Positions 1 through 6,008 of a stretch of 19,863 bases of DNA are shown here, in pieces (within the stretch, counting starts at the first letter, position 1; each line of letters starts with the position of its first letter). The position numbers were made by a program, and so were the translations under genes. The DNA lies in the NCBI GenBank assembly GCA_902783795.1, contig CACZSO010000058.1, positions 1 to 19,863 of the forward strand, in the 5' to 3' direction. The notes under the pieces are model-generated. The model was not told where the DNA came from, ran no database searches, and saw only the letters and a program-made list of their open reading frames with translations. The DNA is from an uncultured Eubacteriales bacterium. GTDB taxonomy: Bacteria; Bacillota; Clostridia; Lachnospirales; Lachnospiraceae.

Positions 1-1
1 A

Positions 2-79
2 CGTCCCATTCCGGAAGACATGCCCAGCTTACAGGAACTGTTCGGCGACTTCTATGCGGAAGGCATGGATGAAGAGTAA
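2..79 (+). CDS. C-terminal fragment of an unidentified protein
   Basis: Only the last 25 codons of a plus-strand gene are in the window, read in frame 2 and ending with TAA at 77-79. The tail is acidic (PEDMPSLQELFGDFYAEG followed by MDEE), and a strong intrinsic terminator follows within 25 bases, so this is a plausible gene end. The other frames are not supported by any such context. Too little is visible to assign a family. Confidence 0.6.
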   Translation, partial: RPIPEDMPSLQELFGDFYAEGMDEE

Positions 80-101
80 GAGTTTCTGATAAAAACCTTC
101 G

Positions 102-144
102 GGCGGAAGTGATCCCTTTTACGGCGGATCACTTCCGCCTTTTT
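102..144 (+). terminator. Strong intrinsic terminator of the upstream gene
   Basis: A perfect 14-bp inverted repeat, GGCGGAAGTGATCC (102-115) and GGATCACTTCCGCC (126-139), encloses a 10-base loop and is followed by TTTTT (140-144). It lies 22 bases after the stop codon of the partial gene and just before the promoter of the exporter pair, so it separates the two transcripts. Confidence 0.93.
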
Positions 145-159
145 AGTGCGCCTTTTCTC

Positions 160-188
160 TTGACAAATCGAATGACCTATTCTATGAT
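160..188 (+). promoter_or_regulatory. SigA-type promoter of the exporter operon
   Basis: A TTGACA -35 box (160-165) and a TATGAT -10 box (183-188) are separated by exactly 17 bases. Transcription should begin near 195, which places the ATG at 192 outside the message and supports translation from 225. Confidence 0.88.
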
Positions 189-224
189 ACGATGCTGGAT
201 CCTTTGATCTATAAGGAGTTTAAC

Positions 225-998
225 ATGCAGCTTACGAAAGAAGAAAAGCAGGAGCTTACCAACAGTTTTTTAGACATGGGGGAAAAGCTTTTAGAGAGCG
301 GCGCCGAGATCAGCCGGGTAGAAGATACTATTTCCCGTATGGCAGCGGCATATGGCGTCATACATACCGATGTCTTTGCCATCACCTCTATCATTAGCTT
401 AAGCCTGGAGTTTCCCGATGAGGAAATGGTCACAGAAACACGGAGGGTCTACGAAAGTAACAGCCGGGATTTTTACCGCCTGGAGAAATTGAATGCCTTG
501 AGCCGGGAGTGCTGCCGGGCTCCCCTTCCTGTGAGCGAGTTGAGGGAAAAGATCCGCACCATAAGCGAGAGTGAGACATCTTTGGCTTTACAGTTTTTGG
601 CCTGTATCCTGGGGGCCGGTGGCTTTGCTGTCTTTTTCGGCGGCAGTCTGTGGGACGCCCTGGCAGCGGCGGGCTTTGGCATGGGGATCTGTCTCATGCA
701 GTATTTTTTCGGGAAGACAAAGATCAGCCCGGCGGGCATGAACCTCATCATTTCATTTATAGCGGGTCTTGGGGTAGGCATTCTGTGTGCCTTTGTCCCG
801 GCCCTGCATATGGATAAAGTCATGATCGGCGATATCATGCTTCTGATCCCCGGCATGGCCATGACGAATTCAGTCCAGAATATTTTAGGCGGCAATACGA
901 TCTCGGGCCTGGTGAGACTGACGGAAAGCCTCATCTGGGCAGCAGCATTGGCCGGTGGATTCATGACAGCCATCGCCATCGTAGACCGTCTGATCTGA
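225..998 (+). CDS. ThrE/YjjP-type exporter subunit, N-terminal half (DUF1212)
   Basis: Large component of a split threonine/serine exporter-family transporter in the cytoplasmic membrane. The amino-terminal part carries the family signature LLESGAEISRVEDTISRMA (cytoplasmic segment), followed by about five hydrophobic helices and the conserved IPGMAMTNSVQNILGGNT segment near the C-terminus. Start choice: an ATG at 192 is in frame but lies on top of the promoter, whereas ATG 225 has AAGGAG (213-218) six bases upstream, giving 257 residues. The next gene begins 12 bases later and encodes the partner half. In Corynebacterium ThrE the two halves are fused and export Thr/Ser; the E. coli pair YjjP-YjjB is linked to succinate export. 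The substrate here cannot be read from sequence. Confidence 0.93.
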   Translation: MQLTKEEKQELTNSFLDMGEKLLESGAEISRVEDTISRMAAAYGVIHTDVFAITSIISLSLEFPDEEMVTETRRVYESNSRDFYRLEKLNALSRECCRAPLPVSELREKIRTISESETSLALQFLACILGAGGFAVFFGGSLWDALAAAGFGMGICLMQYFFGKTKISPAGMNLIISFIAGLGVGILCAFVPALHMDKVMIGDIMLLIPGMAMTNSVQNILGGNTISGLVRLTESLIWAAALAGGFMTAIAIVDRLI

Positions 999-1010
999 GG
1001 GAGGCAGCGT

Positions 1011-1448
1011 ATGAAAGATATCATCATCCAGCTGGCGGCAGCCTTTGCCGGTGCTTTAGGGTTTTCTTTACTGTATCACTTGCGGTTTCGGCATGTACTG
1101 TTTGCTTCCTTTGCAGGAATGCTGACCTGGGGCGTCTATCTGGCCGTCCATTCCCTGACAGACGGGAGCTTTATTCCCTGCCTGGCAGGAGCTTTGTTTG
1201 CTGTTATTTTATCAGAAATACTGGCGCATCTCAGAAAATGCCCGGCCACCTTGTTTTTGCTGCCGGCCATCATTCCGCTGGTACCCGGCGGCTCCCTGTA
1301 TTATACCATGTCATCGGCGGTAAGAGGAGATTTCGCCACGGCTGCAAGTTTCGGACGGGAGACCGTCATCTGTGCTTTTGCTATCGCAGCCGGCATCAGT
1401 TTTGCCACGGTCTTAAGGGAATTGCATACACCTAAAAAAGTATCATAA
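1011..1448 (+). CDS. ThrE/YjjB-type exporter subunit, C-terminal half (DUF3815)
   Basis: Small 145-residue membrane partner of the preceding protein. It is almost entirely hydrophobic, with about four helices, and contains the conserved LLPAIIPLVPGGSLYYTM motif typical of the ThrE C-terminal/DUF3815 family. GGGAGG just after the upstream stop codon serves as ribosome binding site. The 12-base gap to the first gene and the terminator directly downstream show a two-gene operon. The two products are expected to form one transporter for an amino acid or small organic acid. Confidence 0.92.
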   Translation: MKDIIIQLAAAFAGALGFSLLYHLRFRHVLFASFAGMLTWGVYLAVHSLTDGSFIPCLAGALFAVILSEILAHLRKCPATLFLLPAIIPLVPGGSLYYTMSSAVRGDFATAASFGRETVICAFAIAAGISFATVLRELHTPKKVS

Positions 1449-1451
1449 ATG

Positions 1452-1489
1452 AAGCCGGTCCTTTGTTTAAAAGAAGGGCCGGTTTTTTT
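1452..1489 (+). terminator. Intrinsic terminator of the exporter operon
   Basis: The arms CCGGTCCTT (1455-1463) and AAGGGCCGG (1474-1482) pair with one G-U wobble, and flanking AAG/TTT extends the stem. A run of seven T (1483-1489) follows. It lies within 5 bases of the stop codon. Confidence 0.92.
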
Positions 1490-1509
1490 GATCTAGACTA
1501 ATACTGCAC

Positions 1510-1537
1510 TTGTTTTCATCAAGAAAAAAGGTATAAT
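1510..1537 (+). promoter_or_regulatory. Promoter of the TIR-MORN gene
   Basis: A consensus TATAAT -10 box (1532-1537) has a weaker TTGTTT -35 box (1510-1515) 16 bases upstream. With a terminator before it and another after the gene, this makes the TIR-MORN gene a single-gene transcription unit. Confidence 0.72.
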
Positions 1538-1567
1538 GGTATCAAAAGGATCTGAAAGGGGACAGCC

Positions 1568-2635
1568 ATGGAAAAATACGCATTTATCAGTTACAGTTCG
1601 AAAAACCAGCAGACAGCAGACGCTGTCAGACAGGCATTTAAGAAAGAGGGGATACCCTGCTGGATGGCGCCATATGATATCCCTCCCGGAAGTAAATATG
1701 CTTTCGTGATCAATGATGCATTGGAAGGCTGTTCATGTGTGGTGCTGCTGTTAAGTAAAGAATCTCAGGAGTCAAATTTTGTGACCATAGAGGTAGACCG
1801 TGCCATTACCTATGAAAAGCCTATCATCCCCATGCAGCTGGACGATCTGAAACTGAATTCCGGCTTCCGTTTCTATCTGGGCAGCAGCCAGATCATAGCG
1901 GTTCATGATATCAATACAGAAGCAGAAAATTTTAAAAGAGTCTTGGATGGCGTCAGGCATTATGTGGGATATCAGGAAAAACTGAGTCAGGAGTCTATGG
2001 CTGAAGACAGTCTGAAAAAGACAGAAAAGACTGATAAGGAGACGGAAACAGCATCTCAAGAGTCAGAGGAAACAGGCTCAAATGAAGATACGGATGGATC
2101 CTATGACGAGGATCTGGAACAGGACAATGCTGAAAGCTTCGGTATCAATGGCATCCATACCTTTACCTGGGCGGGCGGCACTCGTTATGTGGGAGAATGG
2201 AAGAATAACCAATGCCATGGAAAGGGAAAGATGTTCTACAGTAACGGCGCGGTATTTGAAGGCAATTATGTCCATCATAAGAAAGAGGGCCAGGGGAAGC
2301 TGACATTTGCAGATGGCAGTGGTTATGAAGGCGAATGGAAAGATGATAAAAAGAATGGTCATGGGAGATATACATTTGCAGATGGCAGTAGTTATGAAGG
2401 TGAATGGAAAGATGATAAAATGAATGGTTATGGAAGACATACATTTTCCAACGGAGTGATCTATGAAGGAGACTGGGTATCCGGCGTAAGGACTGGCCAG
2501 GGAAAACTGATCTATCCGGAAGGCAGTGTTTATGAGGGCGGATTTCTTAATAATAAGAGATCCGGCCAGGGAAAGCTTACTTACAAAGACGGCAGTGTCC
2601 TGGAAGGAGAGTGGAAAGACGATAAGCCTGTATGA
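1568..2635 (+). CDS. TIR domain-MORN repeat fusion protein
   Basis: A 355-residue soluble protein with three parts. Residues 1-130 form a TIR (TIR_2-type) domain: strand A is YAFISYSSKN, the BB-loop region is CWMAPYDIPPGSKY, and FVTIEVDRA contains Glu75, aligned with the catalytic glutamate of NAD-cleaving TIR domains. Residues 135-190 are a hydrophilic linker rich in Glu, Ser, Thr and Asp. Residues 207-355 carry seven MORN repeats with an exact 23-residue period (starts 207, 230, 253, 276, 299, 322, 345; the last is half length). AAGGGGA (1556-1562) sits five bases before the ATG. There is no membrane segment. TIR domains in bacteria often hydrolyse or cyclise NAD in defence or signalling, and MORN repeats commonly bind phospholipid or proteins. 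The role of this fusion is inferred only: a sensor-effector NADase is possible, as is a scaffold. Confidence 0.93.
   Translation: MEKYAFISYSSKNQQTADAVRQAFKKEGIPCWMAPYDIPPGSKYAFVINDALEGCSCVVLLLSKESQESNFVTIEVDRAITYEKPIIPMQLDDLKLNSGFRFYLGSSQIIAVHDINTEAENFKRVLDGVRHYVGYQEKLSQESMAEDSLKKTEKTDKETETASQESEETGSNEDTDGSYDEDLEQDNAESFGINGIHTFTWAGGTRYVGEWKNNQCHGKGKMFYSNGAVFEGNYVHHKKEGQGKLTFADGSGYEGEWKDDKKNGHGRYTFADGSSYEGEWKDDKMNGYGRHTFSNGVIYEGDWVSGVRTGQGKLIYPEGSVYEGGFLNNKRSGQGKLTYKDGSVLEGEWKDDKPV
2186..2632 (+). repeat. MORN-coding tandem repeat with recent 69-bp duplication
   Basis: Seven 69-bp units encode the MORN repeats. Units 2303-2371 and 2372-2440 are near copies, differing at 6 of 69 positions, while the other units have diverged much more at DNA level. 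This points to a recent in-frame duplication, so repeat number may vary between strains. Confidence 0.88.
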
Positions 2636-2646
2636 TCCTAATATAA

Positions 2647-2680
2647 AAAGCCTCCCGGCAGTATTCTGACGGGAGGCTTT
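2647..2680. terminator. Bidirectional terminator between TIR-MORN and icd
   Basis: Perfect 11-bp arms, AAAGCCTCCCG (2647-2657) and CGGGAGGCTTT (2670-2680), lie between two convergent genes, 11 bases after the TIR-MORN stop and 13 before the icd stop. T-rich sequence follows the stem on both strands (TTTCATTT on plus, TTTTTATAT on minus), so it can end both transcripts. Confidence 0.88.
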
Positions 2681-2693
2681 CATTTATACATTT

Positions 2694-3914
2694 TTACAGT
2701 AATGCGTCTAACCGGTTTCTCACAGCTTTGATGAATTCCAGGGTATTCACCTGGTGGACTTTTTCCTTTTCCATGGCGGTGATAAGGGCCAAGTCTTTCG
2801 TCATGATACCGCTTTCCACTGTATCCAGGCAGGCCTTTTCAAGTCTGTCGGCAAATCTCATAAGCTCCGGAATATTGTCCAGCTCGCCGCGTTTACGTAA
2901 AGCGCCGGTCCAGGCAAAAATAGTGGCAATAGAGTTGGTGGAAGTTTCTTTTCCTTCAAGATAGGCGTAATAATGACGCTGGACCGTGCCGTGGGCTGCT
3001 TCATATTCATAACAGCCATCGGGAGACACCAGCACGGATGTCATCATGGCCAGAGAGCCAAAAGCGGTCGCCAGCATATCGGACATAACATCGCCGTCAT
3101 AATTCTTGCAGGCCCAGATGAAACCGCCGTTGGAGCGGATGACACGGGCTACGGCATCATCGATCAAGGTGTAGAAATAGGTAATACCGGTATCTTCGAA
3201 ACTTTCTTTGTATTCCTGATCAAAGATCTCCTGGAAAATATCCTTGAAGGTGTGATCATAAGTTTTTGAAATGGTATCTTTTGCCGCGAACCACAGATCC
3301 TGCTTCGTGCTTAAGGCATAGTTGAAGCAGCTGCGAGCGAAGGAGCGGATAGAGGTGGTGCGGTTATGCACGCCCTGCAGGATCCCGCCTTCAGGCTCGG
3401 TGAAGTTCATGACCACCATCTCTTCATGGGAACCGTCCTCACCGTCGAAGACCAGTTTTGCAGTACCTTTCTTAAAACACTTCATCTCCACGGCTTTATA
3501 GATATCGCCGTAGGCATGACGGGCAATGGTAATGGGTTTTGTCCAGGTAGGAATGTAAGGCACGATGCCCTTGACCATGATGGGGGCCCGGAAAACGGTA
3601 CCGTCTAAGAGGGCCCGGATAGTGGCATTGGGGCTGGGCCACATCTCTTTCAGATTATATTCGGTGACCCGGGCAGCATTAGCGGTAATGGTGGCACATT
3701 TGACAGCCACACCATATTTCTTATTAGCATTGGCGGCGTCCACGGTCACCTGGTCATTTGTCTCATCTCTGAACTTAAGACCCAGATCATAGTACTCGGT
3801 CTTAAGATAGATGTAAGGAGCTAACAGCTCTTCTTTGATATACTGCCAGATGACTCTGGTCATTTCATCCCCGTCCATTTCGACTAAGGGAGTCTTCATC
3901 TGAATCTTATCCAT
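2694..3914 (-). CDS. icd: NADP-dependent isocitrate dehydrogenase, eukaryote-like subfamily
   Basis: Oxidative decarboxylation of isocitrate to 2-oxoglutarate with NADP, supplying glutamate carbon and NADPH in the cytoplasm. The 406-residue protein aligns almost without gaps to the human IDH1 numbering. Substrate residues are Thr77, Ser94, Asn96, Arg100, Arg109, Arg132, Tyr139 and Lys212; metal ligands are Asp252, Asp275 and Asp279. Arg313-His314 in GTVQRHYY match the NADP-specifying Arg-His pair. Start ATG has AAAAAGGAG six bases upstream. It is transcribed alone from a perfect consensus promoter. This dimeric subfamily differs from the classic bacterial E. coli-type Icd. No aconitase or citrate synthase gene is adjacent. 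Confidence 0.97.
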   Translation of the reverse strand: MDKIQMKTPLVEMDGDEMTRVIWQYIKEELLAPYIYLKTEYYDLGLKFRDETNDQVTVDAANANKKYGVAVKCATITANAARVTEYNLKEMWPSPNATIRALLDGTVFRAPIMVKGIVPYIPTWTKPITIARHAYGDIYKAVEMKCFKKGTAKLVFDGEDGSHEEMVVMNFTEPEGGILQGVHNRTTSIRSFARSCFNYALSTKQDLWFAAKDTISKTYDHTFKDIFQEIFDQEYKESFEDTGITYFYTLIDDAVARVIRSNGGFIWACKNYDGDVMSDMLATAFGSLAMMTSVLVSPDGCYEYEAAHGTVQRHYYAYLEGKETSTNSIATIFAWTGALRKRGELDNIPELMRFADRLEKACLDTVESGIMTKDLALITAMEKEKVHQVNTLEFIKAVRNRLDALL

Positions 3915-3958
3915 TGAAATCTCCTTTTTCAGCAGGCATAGCTTTTCTGCACGGAGAA

Positions 3959-3987
3959 ATTATAAGGCCAGAAGCGCTAAATGTCAA
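3959..3987 (-). promoter_or_regulatory. Perfect consensus promoter of icd
   Basis: On the minus strand a TTGACA -35 box (3987-3982) and a TATAAT -10 box (3964-3959) are both exact and 17 bases apart. The leader to the ATG is about 40 bases. This predicts strong constitutive expression; no operator-like repeat overlaps it. Confidence 0.92.
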
Positions 3988-4029
3988 TGCTCTTGCGACC
4001 CGGTATGATGCAGTGGGTAAGATTACCGG

Positions 4030-4058
4030 TTGAAAAAACACCTGCCCGAGGGTATACT
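4030..4058 (+). promoter_or_regulatory. Promoter of the prepilin peptidase gene
   Basis: TTGAAA (4030-4035) and TATACT (4053-4058) are separated by 17 bases, each with one mismatch to consensus. It is divergent from the icd promoter about 40 bases away. A 10-bp palindrome CAGATATCTG (4076-4085) lies in the leader about 10 bases past the expected start of transcription. Confidence 0.75.
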
Positions 4059-4147
4059 GGATCATAGAAAAACATCAGATATCTGTCATACACTTCTTAA
4101 ATTTTTATCCAGGGAAAATCAGCCGGAACAGGCAGAAGAGGTAATAA

Positions 4148-4855
4148 GTGTTTGGTATCAATGAAAACAGAAGAGTGATCCTATGCCTTGCTGCAGGCTT
4201 TTTGACAGGAACAGCCGCAGGGCTTTTTCTTATGCACCTGGCGTCTAAGACTGTACGGAATTACAGGAGGAAAAAGGGAATAGAAGAAGAAAGGACCAGC
4301 TCCCGAATGATCTGGACCGGGTGCCTGCTGTTTGGCCTGGCAACTTCTATCTATCTGCTGATTTATGGCCTTTCCCTTTTCACTTTTTGTTCCTGGTTTT
4401 TTATGGGCTGTCTCTTTTTTGCTTCCATCTCGGATATCCAGGCCCGGATCATCCCGGACAGCGTGCATGGGGCAGCTTTGCTTATCTTTGTGATGAAGGT
4501 CCTGGTATCCCGGACAACACTAAAGCAGGCCGGCCAGATGGTCCTGAACGGCCTGCTGTTGGGAGGAGCCGCACTGTTGCTGGCTCTTTTTATGGACAAA
4601 CGGCTTAATAAAGAGAGTCTGGGGGGCGGTGACATCAAACTGCTGTTTGTGACAGGACTTTACCTTCCCTGGGTCCAGTCTCTTTTTGCAGTAATGGCAG
4701 CGGCTCTTTCTGCTCTTATATACATACTCATCATGAGGATCATAAAAAAAGAAAAACTTAAGATGATCCCTTTTGGCCCATTTATCGCCATGGGAATAGT
4801 TCTCATGATGTTTATAGGAGACAGGCTAAGTGCCTGGTATCTAAGCCGGTTTTAA
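4148..4855 (+). CDS. Prepilin peptidase (A24 aspartic protease), short form
   Basis: Integral membrane aspartic protease that would cleave the leader of type IV prepilin-like proteins. The 235-residue protein has six to seven hydrophobic helices and both catalytic aspartates: Asp96 in SISDIQARIIPD and Asp162 in the GGGDIK (GxGD) motif. The conserved IPFGPFIAMG is present near the C-terminus. It lacks the N-terminal cysteine-containing methyltransferase domain of full PilD, so it resembles the short CpaA/TadV-like or processing-only type. The start is GTG at 4148 with AGAGG (4137-4141) six bases upstream; a stop codon directly precedes it in frame. No pilus, Tad or competence genes are nearby, so its substrates must be encoded elsewhere. 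Confidence 0.9.
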   Translation: MFGINENRRVILCLAAGFLTGTAAGLFLMHLASKTVRNYRRKKGIEEERTSSRMIWTGCLLFGLATSIYLLIYGLSLFTFCSWFFMGCLFFASISDIQARIIPDSVHGAALLIFVMKVLVSRTTLKQAGQMVLNGLLLGGAALLLALFMDKRLNKESLGGGDIKLLFVTGLYLPWVQSLFAVMAAALSALIYILIMRIIKKEKLKMIPFGPFIAMGIVLMMFIGDRLSAWYLSRF

Positions 4856-5712
4856 CGGCCCTGAGTGATGGCCAGAAGTTCTTCACGCATGGCATCTACC
4901 GGGGCTTCTTTTCCTGTCCAGATCTCTATCTGGGCCACGCCCTGGTACAGACACATGCCCAGGCCGTTGAGGATCCTGGCGCCCTGAGTCTCTGCATCCA
5001 TAAGAAACTGAGTCTTGGCCGGGTTATAACAGGCATCGAAGCAGAGCATGTTGCTGGTCAGGACTTCCTTCGGGACAGGCGATGTGCCCATGGTCTTTCC
5101 CATGCCGATACCGCTGGCATTGATCACCAGGCCGCACTCTGAAAGATGGGAATGATCACCGAAAGGAACCTGTTCCGCCACAGGAGCAAAATACTGATTG
5201 ATATCGGCGGTCAAGGCAGCAGCGCTTTCCTCAAATATATCGGTAATATAGATCTTTTTAACGCCATGATAGGCCAGGACGGAGCAGATGGCCCGTCCGG
5301 CGCCGCCGGCACCCAGACAGAAACAGACAGCGTTTTCCGGCTGGAAATCAGTCTCTTTGATAAGAGAAGTATAGAAGCCTACACCATCTGTATTATAGCC
5401 GATCAGCCGGTTATCTTCTGTGCGCTTTACCGTATTGCAGGCCTGCATTTTTGCGCATAAAGGATCCAGCTCGTCCAGATAGGGAAGGACGCTGACTTTA
5501 CAGGGCTTGGTGACCGCGCAGCCCGCAAAAGAGGGCATATAGCGGATGCCGTTCATGATTTCTTCCAGATGAGCAGCATCTGTTTCTGTATAGAAATAGC
5601 ACATATTCAGTCCTGCGGCCTCATAACCCCTGTTCTGCATCCGGGCAGAAAAAGACTGCGACAGGGGCGTGCCGATGAGTGTAATGAATTTCGTTCCGAT
5701 ATCGATCGTCAT
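4852..5712 (-). CDS. aroE: Shikimate dehydrogenase family protein (divergent AroE)
   Basis: NADP-dependent reduction of 3-dehydroshikimate to shikimate in aromatic amino acid synthesis, or a related quinate/shikimate dehydrogenase reaction. The 286-residue protein has substrate-binding Ser18 and Ser20 (PLSQSFS), the catalytic pair Lys72 (AVTKPCK) and Asp109 (YNTDGVG), Asn93 (ACNTV), the dinucleotide loop GAGGAGR at 134-140 and Gln257 (CLYQGV). The motifs are looser than in housekeeping AroE: TKPCK replaces T-[IV]-P-[FH]-K, and FSARMQN replaces the usual SP-x-M-HN. It may therefore be a paralog with a different substrate. ATG 5712 is chosen over GTG 5718 because AAAAGAGG (5727-5720) is seven bases from the ATG but only one from the GTG. 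Its stop overlaps that of the prepilin peptidase by four bases, and no other aromatic-pathway gene adjoins. Confidence 0.87.
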   Translation of the reverse strand: MTIDIGTKFITLIGTPLSQSFSARMQNRGYEAAGLNMCYFYTETDAAHLEEIMNGIRYMPSFAGCAVTKPCKVSVLPYLDELDPLCAKMQACNTVKRTEDNRLIGYNTDGVGFYTSLIKETDFQPENAVCFCLGAGGAGRAICSVLAYHGVKKIYITDIFEESAAALTADINQYFAPVAEQVPFGDHSHLSECGLVINASGIGMGKTMGTSPVPKEVLTSNMLCFDACYNPAKTQFLMDAETQGARILNGLGMCLYQGVAQIEIWTGKEAPVDAMREELLAITQGR

Positions 5713-5736
5713 AGCCACACCTCTTTTATATTTTTA

Positions 5737-5751
5737 ATTATATTTATTATA
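5737..5751 (-). promoter_or_regulatory. AT-rich aroE promoter region with two TATAAT boxes
   Basis: Two minus-strand TATAAT sequences (5751-5746 and 5742-5737) lie 25-39 bases before the aroE ATG in a very AT-rich stretch. Neither has a good -35 hexamer at 16-18 bases, so the exact promoter is uncertain. Confidence 0.4.
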
Positions 5752-5783
5752 ACATGTTTTTCCCTTCTCTGCTACTATGAGTA

Positions 5784-5843
5784 GAAAAAAAGTATGCCTG
5801 GATCTCTATGTGGGCTGATATGTCTGCGGTGAAGATCAGGCAT
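5784..5843 (-). terminator. Terminator-like hairpin on the minus strand upstream of aroE
   Basis: Read on the minus strand, ATGCCTGATCT (5843-5833) pairs with AGATCCAGGCAT (5805-5794) with one bulged base, followed by ACTTTTTTT (5793-5785 region). On the plus strand no T-run follows. It therefore looks like a minus-strand terminator, lying upstream of the aroE promoter and with no minus-strand gene before it. It could end a small RNA or an attenuated leader. Confidence 0.5.
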
Positions 5844-5900
5844 GACTTAAAACGATTAACATTTCCTCTGATAAAAACCTGGAAACAGTGAAATTAAATA

Positions 5901-5929
5901 TTGACAAATCCCTGATATCACAGGAAAAT
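5901..5929 (+). promoter_or_regulatory. Possible pepV promoter
   Basis: A perfect TTGACA (5901-5906) is followed after 17 bases by GAAAAT (5924-5929), a weak -10 box with four of six matches. It lies 80 bases before the pepV start. No better -10 at the right spacing is visible. Confidence 0.42.
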
Positions 5930-6008
5930 GGTCATAATAAAACTAAGTCATTTTTCTGTCCGAAGATGTTTGATCAAGGATAGGAAAAGATGGGAAAAGG
6001 AGCAGTAT

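Noticed and set aside
192..224. Longer N-terminus for the ThrE-type protein from ATG 192
   Set aside because: It begins only three bases after the -10 box and before the expected transcription start; ATG 225 has a good ribosome binding site.
473..1027. Minus-strand open frame of 184 codons
   Set aside because: It is a shadow of the exporter genes, rich in Met/Arg/Pro with no domain and no promoter or binding site.
1568..2635. Part of a Thoeris-type defence locus
   Set aside because: No ThsA-like partner or other defence gene is within the window; the gene is a single-gene unit between metabolic and transport genes.
2078..2683. Minus-strand open frame of 201 codons across the MORN region
   Set aside because: The apparent repeats mirror the MORN array on the other strand, and the frame runs through the terminator hairpin.
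5928..6008. Extended N-terminus for PepV
   Set aside because: It has no binding site and overlaps the promoter region; ATG 6009 has AAAAGGAG at proper distance and matches the family start.
5713..6008. T-box or other known riboswitch upstream of aroE or pepV
   Set aside because: No T-box conserved core or other recognised aptamer motif was seen; only a simple hairpin and promoter boxes.
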